DNA of 64,000 bases from Pelagibacterales bacterium SAG-MED11. GTDB lineage: Bacteria > Pseudomonadota > Alphaproteobacteria > Pelagibacterales > Pelagibacteraceae. The stretch's first letter is position 1; the number at the start of each line of letters is the position of its first letter. The stretch is taken from positions 124,001 through 188,000 of the forward strand of contig JACWDI010000001.1 in the NCBI GenBank assembly GCA_014654265.1. The letters are read 5' to 3'. This document shows, one piece after another, positions 54,775 to 63,190 of the stretch. The position numbers and the translations under genes were made by a program. Under the pieces are notes generated by a model. That model saw only the letters and a program-made list of their open reading frames with translations, searched no databases and was not told the origin of the DNA.

Positions 54775-55284
54775 TTATACTTGATAATAGATATTAGTAA
54801 TTATACCAGGGGGGAATCTTAAACCCAAAATTGTTTCAAAAAAAATAAAAACAATTATTGGAAAAATTATACTCACTAATATCAAATAAAATAATCTTCT
54901 TTCACCCCAACAATAAGAAACAAAAATTGATAATAATGATATCGCTAAAAAAAAGTCTAGTGTTTTTGAAACAATAACAAATAATATAAAACTAAACAAA
55001 GTTAAGAAAAAAGTTTTAGGTAATTTTTTTTCAATTTTCCAAGGCTTTTTAATAGATAAATAAAAAACTATTAAAGTTAAACCAATTATTAAAAGCAATA
55101 ATCCTTTTGGAAAGGTAGCTGGCTGTATACCTCTATTGAGAATTGGTGGTACAATATCAAAAGTAAAAGTGCTAATTAGTAAAATAGTAGAAACGAGAAT
55201 TATTGTAAAAGAAACTTTAAATTCGTCTTTAAAAAAAAAGGGCAAACTTTTGTTTGCCCTTTTTTGCTTTTGTACATTATTCAT
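54775..55284 (-). CDS. Tripartite tricarboxylate transporter, small permease (TctB family)
   Basis: The 169-residue protein has four hydrophobic segments (from about residue 24) and the closing GERRLFYLILVSIIFPIIVF typical of TctB. The first 18 codons are also a terminator-like hairpin, giving KRANKSLPFFF in the protein. No later start codon suits, since the next conserved part begins FKVSFTIILV. No clear Shine-Dalgarno precedes ATG 55284. It therefore looks poorly translated compared with the binding protein. Confidence 0.87.
   Translation of the reverse strand: MNNVQKQKRANKSLPFFFKDEFKVSFTIILVSTILLISTFTFDIVPPILNRGIQPATFPKGLLLLIIGLTLIVFYLSIKKPWKIEKKLPKTFFLTLFSFILFVIVSKTLDFFLAISLLSIFVSYCWGERRLFYLILVSIIFPIIVFIFFETILGLRFPPGIITNIYYQV
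55238..55261 (-). terminator. Terminator-like hairpin inside the tctB coding start
   Basis: AAGGGCAAAC (55238-55247), a TTTT loop and GTTTGCCCTT (55252-55261) form a perfect 10-bp stem. On the minus strand it is followed by a run of nine T including the last stem bases. It lies within codons 8-16 of tctB and ends transcription after the binding protein gene unless ribosomes disrupt it. It is therefore a coding-region attenuator. Confidence 0.85.
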
Positions 55285-55307
55285 TTTAAATGTACTTATT
55301 TTTTTGA

Positions 55308-56279
55308 TTACTTTATGTAACCTAAAGCTTTAAGCTGTGCAGTCATTTCAGTAAGCATTTCTTCCATTTGCTTACCCCATTCATCAGCACCAACTACGCT
55401 TGATTCGTCAAGTCCAATTTCAGTTAAGAAATTTTTGTAATAGTTGTGACTCATAGCTTTCATCATTCCAGCTTCTAGTTCTTTTACTCTTGCAGCTGGA
55501 GCTCCTTTTTTAGTTACAAATCCTCTAACAGTAGATAAAGAAACAGGTATACCTAATTCTTTTGCTGTTGGAGAATCTCCAATTTTAGCCATTCTATTAT
55601 TTGCTAATACAACAGAAACACATAAAGTTCCGTCATTAATTTCTGTTAATGCTTCACCTAAATTTAAAACACCTACATCAATATCTCCTTTGACTAAGTT
55701 CGTTTTAATAGGTGCTACACCTTTGTAGGCAACAATAGTTGGATCTTTTAATCCACCTTTTTTTGTGAAAGCAATTGCACTAACATCATCAATACCACCA
55801 ACGTGAGTTGTTCCATATTTAAGTGATTTTGATTTTTGAACGCTAATAAATTTTTTAGCATCTTTGATGTCAGATTTACAGTTAACAACAAATAATTGTG
55901 GATCATCAGTACCTCTAGCTAGAGGTTGCATGTCGCTAATTTTAACTTTAGTTTTTCCTAAAGCCATAGAAACAGCATGACCAGTAGTCCATGTTAGAGT
56001 GTGCTGACCATCTGCTGGTAAGCTCATCATATAATCCATAGATACAGCTCCACCACCACCTTTTTTGTTAACTAATTGCATGTCTTGTTTAAGAACTCTT
56101 CTTGCTCTTAAAAGCATCATTCTAGTAGTAACATCAGTACCACCACCAAATCCAGCGTGAGTAATTGCTTGTATAGCACCATCTGCTCTTGCAGATACAG
56201 TCATTAAAGGTATTGCTATAACAAAAAATTCAGTCACAAAGAATGCAGCGGCTAAGAAAAGTTTAAAACTTTTTTTCAT
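55308..56279 (-). CDS. TTT-family periplasmic solute-binding protein (TctC/Bug-like)
   Basis: The 323-residue protein has a long signal peptide (MKKSFKLFLAAAFFVTEFFV, cleavage near SARA) followed by a Bug-like domain with ITHAGFGGGTDVTTRMMLLR. It also has KYGTTHVGGIDDVSAIAFTK near residue 154. This subfamily replaces the usual GGG-GG-D loop with GFGGGTDV. It collects the substrate for the TctAB pair downstream. The neighbouring sugar-acid enzymes suggest a hydroxylated carboxylate. Confidence 0.9.
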   Translation of the reverse strand: MKKSFKLFLAAAFFVTEFFVIAIPLMTVSARADGAIQAITHAGFGGGTDVTTRMMLLRARRVLKQDMQLVNKKGGGGAVSMDYMMSLPADGQHTLTWTTGHAVSMALGKTKVKISDMQPLARGTDDPQLFVVNCKSDIKDAKKFISVQKSKSLKYGTTHVGGIDDVSAIAFTKKGGLKDPTIVAYKGVAPIKTNLVKGDIDVGVLNLGEALTEINDGTLCVSVVLANNRMAKIGDSPTAKELGIPVSLSTVRGFVTKKGAPAARVKELEAGMMKAMSHNYYKNFLTEIGLDESSVVGADEWGKQMEEMLTEMTAQLKALGYIK

Positions 56280-56304
56280 TATTTCCCTCTTTGGTTAATT
56301 TATA

Positions 56305-56333
56305 ATTAAATATTTAAGCATAATCTGTTACAA
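56305..56333 (-). promoter_or_regulatory. Predicted promoter of the second tctC
   Basis: TTGTAA (56333-56328), a 17-base spacer and TTTAAT (56310-56305) lie 25 bases before the tctC start, with AGAGGG ahead of ATG. The -10 box and spacing match those of dctP and the first tctC. Confidence 0.5.
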
Positions 56334-56347
56334 AGTTTAAGAACAAA

Positions 56348-57346
56348 ATGAGTAAAAATAAAATTAAAATTGCTATATTATTAGGTGATCCATCAGGTAT
56401 CGGACCCGAATTGGTCTCAAAGTTACTATGTGAAGAAATTACTAACAAAGCAAACATAGTTTTAATTGGTGAAAAAAAAATTTTAGAAGAAGGAAATAAA
56501 ATTTCTGGAAAATCACAAGATTTAAAGTTTGTTGAAAAATTTGAACAGATAAATTTTAATGAAGGAAATAAATTTTTTTTAGATATCTCAAAAGGTAAAA
56601 ATCATAAATATAATTTATCTGAATGCTCAAAAGAGTCAGGAGAGAGTGTTCTAGAGGCTCTTAACTTAGCATTAGATCTTGCGAAACAAAATAAAATAGA
56701 TGCTATTAACTTTGGTCCATTTAACAAGACAAGTATGAAATTGGGCGGAAATACTCATTCTGATGAACTTCATTTGATGGCTGAAAAATTAGATGTAAAA
56801 AATTTTTTCTGTGAATTTAATGTTGTAGACAACTTTTGGACTGCCAGAGTAACTTCGCACATACCCATTAGAGAAGTACCTGATCATGTTAAGAAAGAAA
56901 ACATTATTAAACCAATAAAACTAATAAATAATGCAATGAAACTTAATGGAATTAAAAATCCTCGTGTAGCTGTACAAGCATTAAATCCTCATGCAGAGTT
57001 TGGTGTTGAAGAAAAAAATGAAATAATTCCAGCAATAGAAGAGGCAAAAAAACAAGGTATTAATGCAGATGGTCCTTTGCCATGTGATACTTCTTTTATT
57101 ACAGCTTATAAAAATAAAAATCATGATTGTATAGTTGGCATGTATCATGATGCACTACAATCTGGTCTCAAAGCATTTGGTTTTGATAGAGGTGTTACAG
57201 TTCAAGGTGGTTTGCCACTACCTATTACTACACCAGCTCATGGTACTGCTTTTGATATTGCAGGAAAAAATAAAGCAAACTTAGAACCTACCTTGCAATC
57301 ATTTAAGATAGCACTAACGATGGCAGAAAATAAATCTAAACAATGA
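56348..57346 (+). CDS. PdxA-family dehydrogenase (4-hydroxythreonine-4-phosphate dehydrogenase-like)
   Basis: The 332-residue protein has the PdxA opening [20 protein letters not shown]. It has the metal ligands in [13 protein letters not shown] and the C-terminal [20 protein letters not shown] with [10 protein letters not shown]. PdxA makes a vitamin B6 precursor, but PdxA2 homologues beside sugar-acid genes act on phosphorylated four-carbon acids or other substrates. Coupling to the rhamnonate-dehydratase-like gene (4-base overlap) favours the catabolic form here. It is divergent from the tctC operon. Confidence 0.85.
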   Translation: MSKNKIKIAILLGDPSGIGPELVSKLLCEEITNKANIVLIGEKKILEEGNKISGKSQDLKFVEKFEQINFNEGNKFFLDISKGKNHKYNLSECSKESGESVLEALNLALDLAKQNKIDAINFGPFNKTSMKLGGNTHSDELHLMAEKLDVKNFFCEFNVVDNFWTARVTSHIPIREVPDHVKKENIIKPIKLINNAMKLNGIKNPRVAVQALNPHAEFGVEEKNEIIPAIEEAKKQGINADGPLPCDTSFITAYKNKNHDCIVGMYHDALQSGLKAFGFDRGVTVQGGLPLPITTPAHGTAFDIAGKNKANLEPTLQSFKIALTMAENKSKQ

Positions 57347-58518
57347 CACAAATTAAAGATATTAAAACTTCCATTTATAAATGGACAGGTGAAATAGTTC
57401 CACCAGCTCAAAATTTTTGTACAAACCCAACTGATGCTCTTAGAGAGTCTGGAGATAAGATGAAATCATTTAGATTTCATCAATGGATGGTATGCGAAGT
57501 TATAGCTGATGACGGAACTGTAGGCTTGGGTAATGCCGCGCTCGCACCAGAAGTAACAAAAAAAGCAATTGATTGTTATTTAAAAGATTTAGTAATTGGT
57601 GAAGACCCTTTTGATTACGATTATTTATGGGACAAAATGTATAGAAGCACTATGGCCTGGGGAAGAAAAGGAATCGGAATGATTGGAATTTCAGCAATCG
57701 ATCTTGGAATTTGGGACTTAATGGGTAAATTAAAAAAAAAACCAGTATTTGAATTGCTCGGAGGTAGAACTAAAGATAAGATTCCAGTGTATGCCTCAAA
57801 ATTATATAGCCAACCAATAAAAGATTTACAAATAGAAGCTGAAAAATATTTAAATGAAGGTTTTAAAATGTTTAAAATGCGCTTTGGTTGGGGACCTAAA
57901 GACGGAGTGGAAGGAATAAAAAAAAATATTGAATTAGTAAATGCTGTCAGAGAAGTGGTTGGATATGAAACTGATCTTATGCTTGAAGCTTATATGGGAT
58001 GGGATCTAGAATATTCAAAAAAAATAATACCTGAGCTAATAAAATTCAAACCAAAATGGTTAGAAGAACCAGTAATACCTGATGATATTCCTGGGTATGC
58101 AGAATTAAATGCTATGGGAAATGTTCCTATTGCAGGAGGTGAGCATGAGTTCAGTTATTTAGGCTTTAAACATTTATTGGAACTTAAAGCAGTCAGTTTT
58201 ATTCAATATGATGCAAATAGAGTTGGAGGTATAACACCTGGACATAAAATAAATACTTTAGCAGAAAAATATGGCGTGCCTGTAATTCCTCATGCAGGTC
58301 AAATGCACAACTATCATTTAACAATGGCACATAACAACTGTCCTTTTTCAGAATTTTTTCCTGTTCACCAAGTTGAGATAGGAAATGAGTTGTTTTATTA
58401 TTTATTTAAAGGGGAACCTGAACCCAAAAATGGTTTTATTAATTTAGATGATAATACTCCAGGACTAGGGATTTCTATTAATGAGAAATATAAATCTGAT
58501 TTTAAAATTGTGGAATAG
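57343..58518 (+). CDS. Enolase-superfamily (mandelate racemase/MLE) sugar-acid dehydratase, L-rhamnonate dehydratase-like
   Basis: The 391-residue protein has an N-terminal capping part ([20 protein letters not shown]) and the barrel with [20 protein letters not shown] (first metal residue), [10 protein letters not shown] (second), [14 protein letters not shown] (third, GEHE) and the catalytic histidine in [19 protein letters not shown]. The GRKGIG, GEHE and C-terminal NSPFxEF-like blocks resemble L-rhamnonate dehydratase. It would remove water from a sugar acid to give a 2-keto-3-deoxy acid, feeding the SDR and FAH enzymes opposite. Confidence 0.88.
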   Translation: MTQIKDIKTSIYKWTGEIVPPAQNFCTNPTDALRESGDKMKSFRFHQWMVCEVIADDGTVGLGNAALAPEVTKKAIDCYLKDLVIGEDPFDYDYLWDKMYRSTMAWGRKGIGMIGISAIDLGIWDLMGKLKKKPVFELLGGRTKDKIPVYASKLYSQPIKDLQIEAEKYLNEGFKMFKMRFGWGPKDGVEGIKKNIELVNAVREVVGYETDLMLEAYMGWDLEYSKKIIPELIKFKPKWLEEPVIPDDIPGYAELNAMGNVPIAGGEHEFSYLGFKHLLELKAVSFIQYDANRVGGITPGHKINTLAEKYGVPVIPHAGQMHNYHLTMAHNNCPFSEFFPVHQVEIGNELFYYLFKGEPEPKNGFINLDDNTPGLGISINEKYKSDFKIVE

Positions 58519-58522
58519 TTAA

Positions 58523-59965
58523 TTAACCTTTAATACCCATGTGAGTATATTTCACATTCAAATAATCCTTTATAGCCATAGAACCACCTTCTCTACCGTA
58601 TCCACTTTGTTTAATTCCACCAAAAGGAGCTTCAGCAATAGCTATGAAACCAGTATTTACTCCTACTGTTCCAGTTTCCAATTGTTCTGAAGCTAAATGA
58701 GCTGTTTCCATAGAGTTTGTACAAACATAACTGCTTAATCCAAGTTCATGATTATTAGCTCTTTCAATAACTTCATCAAAAGATTTAAAAGAAAGCATTG
58801 GAACTAATGGTCCAAAAGGTTCTTCTTTCATTATGGTAAAATTGTCTTTAACATCGTCAAACACTGTTGGTTCATAAAAAAATCCTTTGTTGAAGCCTGC
58901 AGGTCTTTTTCCGCCAAGTAAAACCTTAGCTCCTTCTTTTTTAGTTTTTTCAACTAGAACTTCAATCTCATTTAATCTCTTTTGAGTTGTTAAGGGTCCT
59001 AGTTGGGTATCTGGATCCATACCATTGCCAATTTTTAATTTTTTTGTTTTTTCTACAAATAAATTAACAAATTCATCTTTTTTTTCTTCTTGGATATAAA
59101 ATCTATTTGGAGATATACATACTTGACCATTATTTCTAAATTTTGCTGCAATTGCCATATCTGTAGCTTTTTTTATATCTGCATCCTTAAATACTATAAA
59201 AGGTGAGTGGCCACTTAACTCCATAGTTACTCTTTGAACTTTATCAGCAGCTTGTTTTAATATTAATTTTCCTACTCTTGAAGAACCGGTTATAGATATT
59301 TTTTTAATTATATCTGAAGCAATTAATTGTTGAGCAATACTTGGAGGATCTCCTGATAATAAATTTACAACACCTGGGGGAACTCCACATTCATTACAAA
59401 TATCTACCATTTCCATAACAACCCCTGGAGTAATAACATCTGGTTTTATGATTACAGAACAACCTGCCGCTAAAGCAGTTGCTATTTTTCTAGCAGATAA
59501 TACTGCAGGAAAATTCCAAGGAGATAATGCTGCTACCACTCCTACTGGTTGATAGTAAACATGAACTCTTGTGTCTTCAAATCTACTTTCAACAGTTTGA
59601 CCAAAAATTCTTTTTGTTTCTTCTGCATTCCATTCAAAAATATCTGCAGCACCATTAATCTCTCCTTTTGCTTCTGCTAATGGCTTGCCAACTTCTAAAG
59701 TCATCCACTTAGCAAGTACATCTTGTTTTTCTCTCATCTTGTCAGCAATTCGTCTGATTATATAAGATCTTTGCCAAGGAGCAGTTTTCCTCCAAACCTC
59801 TAATCCTTTTTTTGCAGAATTTAACGCTCTATCAACATCTTGGGGAGTAGCCTTAGAAGCCTTACCAATCACTTCTTCAGTAGCAGGATTTATTACCTCA
59901 TAGGTTCCATTGTCAGATGATTGTAGCCATTTTCCATCAATGAATTGACCAAATTTTTCGTACAT
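58523..59965 (-). CDS. NAD(P)-dependent aldehyde dehydrogenase
   Basis: The 480-residue enzyme has the family blocks VVAALSPWNFPAVLSARKIA near residue 150, MELSGHSPFIVFKDADIKKA (general base glutamate) near 250, and the nucleophile cysteine in NNGQVCISPNRF near 285. EEPFGPLVPMLSF is near 383. It resembles succinate-semialdehyde, lactaldehyde and glycolaldehyde dehydrogenases. Lying convergent to the dehydratase, it may oxidise an aldehyde from the same sugar-acid path, but that is inference. Confidence 0.9.
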   Translation of the reverse strand: MYEKFGQFIDGKWLQSSDNGTYEVINPATEEVIGKASKATPQDVDRALNSAKKGLEVWRKTAPWQRSYIIRRIADKMREKQDVLAKWMTLEVGKPLAEAKGEINGAADIFEWNAEETKRIFGQTVESRFEDTRVHVYYQPVGVVAALSPWNFPAVLSARKIATALAAGCSVIIKPDVITPGVVMEMVDICNECGVPPGVVNLLSGDPPSIAQQLIASDIIKKISITGSSRVGKLILKQAADKVQRVTMELSGHSPFIVFKDADIKKATDMAIAAKFRNNGQVCISPNRFYIQEEKKDEFVNLFVEKTKKLKIGNGMDPDTQLGPLTTQKRLNEIEVLVEKTKKEGAKVLLGGKRPAGFNKGFFYEPTVFDDVKDNFTIMKEEPFGPLVPMLSFKSFDEVIERANNHELGLSSYVCTNSMETAHLASEQLETGTVGVNTGFIAIAEAPFGGIKQSGYGREGGSMAIKDYLNVKYTHMGIKG

Positions 59966-60068
59966 AATTCTAACTTAACATTACCTCTGGTTGTGTCCAC
60001 TATGTAATTTTTACACATTAAAAAAAATTGTTACAATGGTATTTTAAAAATAAAACAAAAGGAGTTGT

Positions 60069-60395
60069 ATGAAAGCATACATAATGGGAAACTACACTGA
60101 AAAAGCATTTCAGGGTTTTTTAAAAGACCCAAAAACTGATAGAAAAGCAGTTGTAGAACAATTGACAAAAGCTATGGGTGGTACAATGCATAGTATGGAT
60201 ATTGTTAGAGGATCTTATGACTTTGTAGTTGTGAATGAGTTAAACAGTTTTGAAGATTTTGCAGCTGTTAAACTTGTAGTGGAAGCATCTGGAGCAGTTA
60301 AAAACTTAACTATGCTAGAGGCAATAGATTTTACTAAAGCAACAACTAAAGCAAGTGAAGTTGCTTCTGGTCAATACAAAGCACCAGGACAATAA
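60069..60395 (+). CDS. GYD-domain protein
   Basis: The 108-residue protein has the GYD/GYD-like ferredoxin-fold pattern: YIMGNYTEKAFQGFLKDPKT, GGTMHSMDIVRGSYDFVVVN (G-S-YD motif) and ASGAVKNLTMLEAIDFTKAT. Such proteins have no assigned role and are often found singly in Proteobacteria. GGAG lies a few bases before the ATG (AAAGGAGTTGTATG), a strong ribosome site. A terminator follows nine bases after the stop. Confidence 0.87.
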   Translation: MKAYIMGNYTEKAFQGFLKDPKTDRKAVVEQLTKAMGGTMHSMDIVRGSYDFVVVNELNSFEDFAAVKLVVEASGAVKNLTMLEAIDFTKATTKASEVASGQYKAPGQ

Positions 60396-60403
60396 TTAAT
60401 TTA

Positions 60404-60429
60404 TACTTCCAGTACGCGGGCTGGAAGTA
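60404..60429 (+). terminator. Rho-independent terminator after the GYD gene
   Basis: TACTTCCAG (60404-60412) and CTGGAAGTA (60421-60429) form a 9-bp stem with an 8-base GC-rich loop. It is followed by AATTATTTTATTTTTTT, a good plus-strand tail that runs into the end of the convergent thioesterase gene. Confidence 0.85.
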
Positions 60430-60436
60430 AATTATT

Positions 60437-60907
60437 TTATTTTTTTAGTTTTGAAGAAAATTTTAAATCTTTATTGTCAAAGTTTTCTAAATTACTTTTA
60501 ATGTAATCATCCATTATTTGGATTTTTTCACTTTCAAATTCAGCAACTTTTCTTGTATTAAGGTCAACATACAATGCAAGCACCTCAATGGTTGATGCTA
60601 AAAATTTCTTTTCTTTGTGGATTATTTCCATTTTGTACTGAAGTCTTTTTTTATCATGATCGAAGTAAACTAAATTTACATCAACAACATCATCAATTTT
60701 CAACTCTTGATTATAAGTAATATTGGTTTCTACAATCATTGTACTTTTTCCAGTAGTTTTTGCTGAGTGTTCACCCATTTTAAAAGTATCATTTAAAACA
60801 TCTGCCCCAAATTTATCAAATATCAAAAGATAATAAGAAACATTCATATGATTATTATAATCAATCCAATCCTTAATTATTTTTTGAGAACTTAAAAAAA
60901 CTGACAT
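60437..60907 (-). CDS. Acyl-CoA thioesterase-family (hot-dog fold) protein
   Basis: The 156-residue protein has the hot-dog pattern KDWIDYNNHMNVSYYLLIFD, with the conserved DxNxHMN start of 4HBT-type thioesterases, and ETNITYNQELKIDDVVDVNL plus EVLALYVDLNTRKVAEF. It hydrolyses an acyl-CoA such as carnitinyl- or hydroxybenzoyl-CoA in the cytoplasm. The exact acyl group is not visible. The DUF779 gene lies upstream on the same strand. Confidence 0.85.
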   Translation of the reverse strand: MSVFLSSQKIIKDWIDYNNHMNVSYYLLIFDKFGADVLNDTFKMGEHSAKTTGKSTMIVETNITYNQELKIDDVVDVNLVYFDHDKKRLQYKMEIIHKEKKFLASTIEVLALYVDLNTRKVAEFESEKIQIMDDYIKSNLENFDNKDLKFSSKLKK

Positions 60908-60931
60908 GACTATTAGGATTTTGACTATTAT

Positions 60932-61285
60932 TTAATGATTTGGATTATCGTTGTCTACTATGAGACATATTTCAGATTTTGTTAAAAATCTTCGTCCTGT
61001 ACCGTTGTCTAAAGAAAACATTCCACCAATGCCCTTGACTGCATCAATTGTGAGATCTGTGTGTTTCCATTTTTCGTATTGATCAGCATTCATATAAAAA
61101 GGAACTCCACCAATTTCCCCTAATTTTATATCATTATCCCCTAAAGGAAATTCACCCTCTTGAAAACACATTGGCGCACTTCCATCACAACATCCTCCAG
61201 ATTGATGAAACATTAATTTTTCTCCATATCTTTCTTGGAGTTCTGATAATAAATTTAGTGCTGAGTGTGTTGCTGATACTTTCAT
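60932..61285 (-). CDS. DUF779-domain protein
   Basis: From ATG 61285 the 117-residue protein begins MKVSATHSALNLLSELQERY. It continues with LMFHQSGGCCDGSAPMCFQE, three cysteines that are the family's likely metal site, and YEKWKHTDLTIDAVKGIGGM. DUF779 genes nearly always follow an ExaC/AcoD-type aldehyde dehydrogenase, as here. An ATG at 61303 is in frame, but it lies inside a hairpin stem and adds six residues not usual in the family. Function is unknown; a role in ALDH maturation is possible. Confidence 0.85.
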   Translation of the reverse strand: MKVSATHSALNLLSELQERYGEKLMFHQSGGCCDGSAPMCFQEGEFPLGDNDIKLGEIGGVPFYMNADQYEKWKHTDLTIDAVKGIGGMFSLDNGTGRRFLTKSEICLIVDNDNPNH

Positions 61286-61295
61286 TTTTAATCTC

Positions 61296-61322
61296 TGGCC
61301 CATGATTACGAATCATGGACCA
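61296..61322 (-). other. 12-bp hairpin between aldehyde dehydrogenase and DUF779 genes
   Basis: TGGCCCATGATT (61296-61307) and AATCATGGACCA (61311-61322) pair with one G-U and a 3-base loop. The tail is not T-rich, so it is probably an mRNA processing, stability or translation element, and it covers the upstream alternative DUF779 start codon. Confidence 0.55.
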
Positions 61323-61337
61323 GTATATATTATTTGT

Positions 61338-62882
61338 TTAAAAGAAGCCTAATTTCTTTTCAGCATAAGACACGTGTAAGTTCTTATTCTGTCTATAATG
61401 ACTAAGCATCATTTTATGAGTCTCTCTTCCAACTCCTGATTGTTTGTAACCACCAAATGGTGAGTGAGCTGGATAAGCGTGATAACAATTAGTCCACACA
61501 ATTCCTGCTTGTATTGCTCTACCCATTCTATAAGCAATATTACCATTTCTAGTCCAAACACCTGCACCTAAACCATAAAGAGTGTCATTAGCAATTTCTA
61601 ATGCTTCTGCTTCATCTTTAAATTTAATTACAGATACTACAGGGCCAAATATTTCTTCTTGAGAAATACGAGATTTGTTGTTGGTTTCAAAAATTGTAGG
61701 CTGGATATAATTTCCTTTTTCCAATCCACTATTAAGTTTACCAACAGCACCACCTGCAAGAACTTTTGCACCTTCTTTTTTACCAAGATCAAGATAAGAT
61801 TTAATCTTCTCCATCTGCTCAACTGAAGCTTGGGCTCCAATCATGGTTTCCATTTTCAGTGGATTATCCTGAACAACTGCTTTAGTTCGAGCAATGCATT
61901 TCTCCATGAATTTATCATAGATAGACTCTTGAACTAATGCTCTGCTTGGACAAGTACATACCTCACCTTGGTTTAGATTAAACATTACAAAACCTTCAAC
62001 ACATTTATCTAAGAAGTCATCATCTTTTTCCATGATATCTTCAAAGAATATATTTGGAGATTTTCCACCTAATTCTAATGTGATAGGAATAATGTTTTGA
62101 GCAGCATACTGCATGATTAATCTTCCAGTAGAAGTTTCACCAGTAAAAGCAACTTTAGCAATTCTTTTTGAAGATGCTAAAGGTTTACCTGCTTCTAATC
62201 CAAAACCGCTTACTATGTTTACAACTCCTGGAGGCAATAAATCACCAATCAGTTCCATCATAACCATAATTGAAGCTGGTGTTTGTTCTGCTGGTTTTAA
62301 AACAGAGCAATTACCTGCAGCTAAAGCTGGAGCTAATTTCCATGTTGCCATTAATAATGGAAAATTCCATGGAACAATCTGTGCAACTACACCTAATGGT
62401 TCAGGTATATTGTAAGAGTATTGAGAATTACTAATCTCAGCAACAGAACCTTCTTCAGCTCTTATTACTCCAGCAAAATATCTCCAGTGGTCAATTACCA
62501 ATGGTAAATCTGCTGCCATACACTCTCTTATAGGTTTTCCATTATCTAAACACTCAGCTGTAGCTAATAAATTTAGATTTTTTTCAAGAACATCAGCTAT
62601 TTTCATCATTATATTTGATCTTGTAGTGATGTCAGTTTTTCCCCATGTTGTAAAAGCTGCGTGAGCTGCATCTAATGCTGCCTCCACATCTTTTTCATTT
62701 GATCTTGCAACTGAACAGATAGTCTCATTTGAAATCGGGCTAGGATTATCAAAATACTTGCCTGATAAAGGTTCTACAAATTTTCCGTTTATGTAGTTTC
62801 CATACTTTGATTTGAATGGAAATTTTACCTTTAAATGAGATGTATCTAAAACAGATGATAATTTCATTGCTTCTGCACTCAT
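61338..62882 (-). CDS. NAD-dependent aldehyde dehydrogenase (ExaC/AcoD-like)
   Basis: From ATG 62882 ([20 protein letters not shown]) the protein has 514 residues. It has [20 protein letters not shown] near residue 165, [17 protein letters not shown] (general base) and the catalytic cysteine in [16 protein letters not shown]. The CTCPSR loop is typical of the ethanol/acetaldehyde-type ExaC/AldB group, which is also paired with DUF779. I choose this start because GAGGAG lies nine bases before it. An in-frame extension to 63074 would add 64 mostly basic residues, so a lysine-rich long form is possible. Confidence 0.9.
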   Translation of the reverse strand: MSAEAMKLSSVLDTSHLKVKFPFKSKYGNYINGKFVEPLSGKYFDNPSPISNETICSVARSNEKDVEAALDAAHAAFTTWGKTDITTRSNIMMKIADVLEKNLNLLATAECLDNGKPIRECMAADLPLVIDHWRYFAGVIRAEEGSVAEISNSQYSYNIPEPLGVVAQIVPWNFPLLMATWKLAPALAAGNCSVLKPAEQTPASIMVMMELIGDLLPPGVVNIVSGFGLEAGKPLASSKRIAKVAFTGETSTGRLIMQYAAQNIIPITLELGGKSPNIFFEDIMEKDDDFLDKCVEGFVMFNLNQGEVCTCPSRALVQESIYDKFMEKCIARTKAVVQDNPLKMETMIGAQASVEQMEKIKSYLDLGKKEGAKVLAGGAVGKLNSGLEKGNYIQPTIFETNNKSRISQEEIFGPVVSVIKFKDEAEALEIANDTLYGLGAGVWTRNGNIAYRMGRAIQAGIVWTNCYHAYPAHSPFGGYKQSGVGRETHKMMLSHYRQNKNLHVSYAEKKLGFF

Positions 62883-63190
62883 TTTTTTTCTCCTCTTTTT
62901 ATTGTTAGTTTGGTTTATGTTATTGTTTTTTCTAGATCTTTTTAAACGTTTCTTGGTCGCAGTTTTTTTTGCAACTTTTTTTATCGTTTTTATTTTTTCT
63001 CTAGATGATTTGACCAATTTTAATTCTTTATTTTTGGTCTTTTGTTTTGCTATTTTTTTTCTTTTAATAGCCATTATTCATTTAACTAGATATTGTTTAG
63101 AGTTACTATTTTTATTAATTATTATTTTCTACCTATAATTGTAAAATACCATATATTGTGTTTGCAATTTTAATTACTAATATTTTTTAT

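Noticed and set aside
63075-63190. SAM-type riboswitch before the homocysteine methyltransferase
   Set aside because: The leader is only A/T-rich; no conserved SAM-riboswitch core or stable stem was found.
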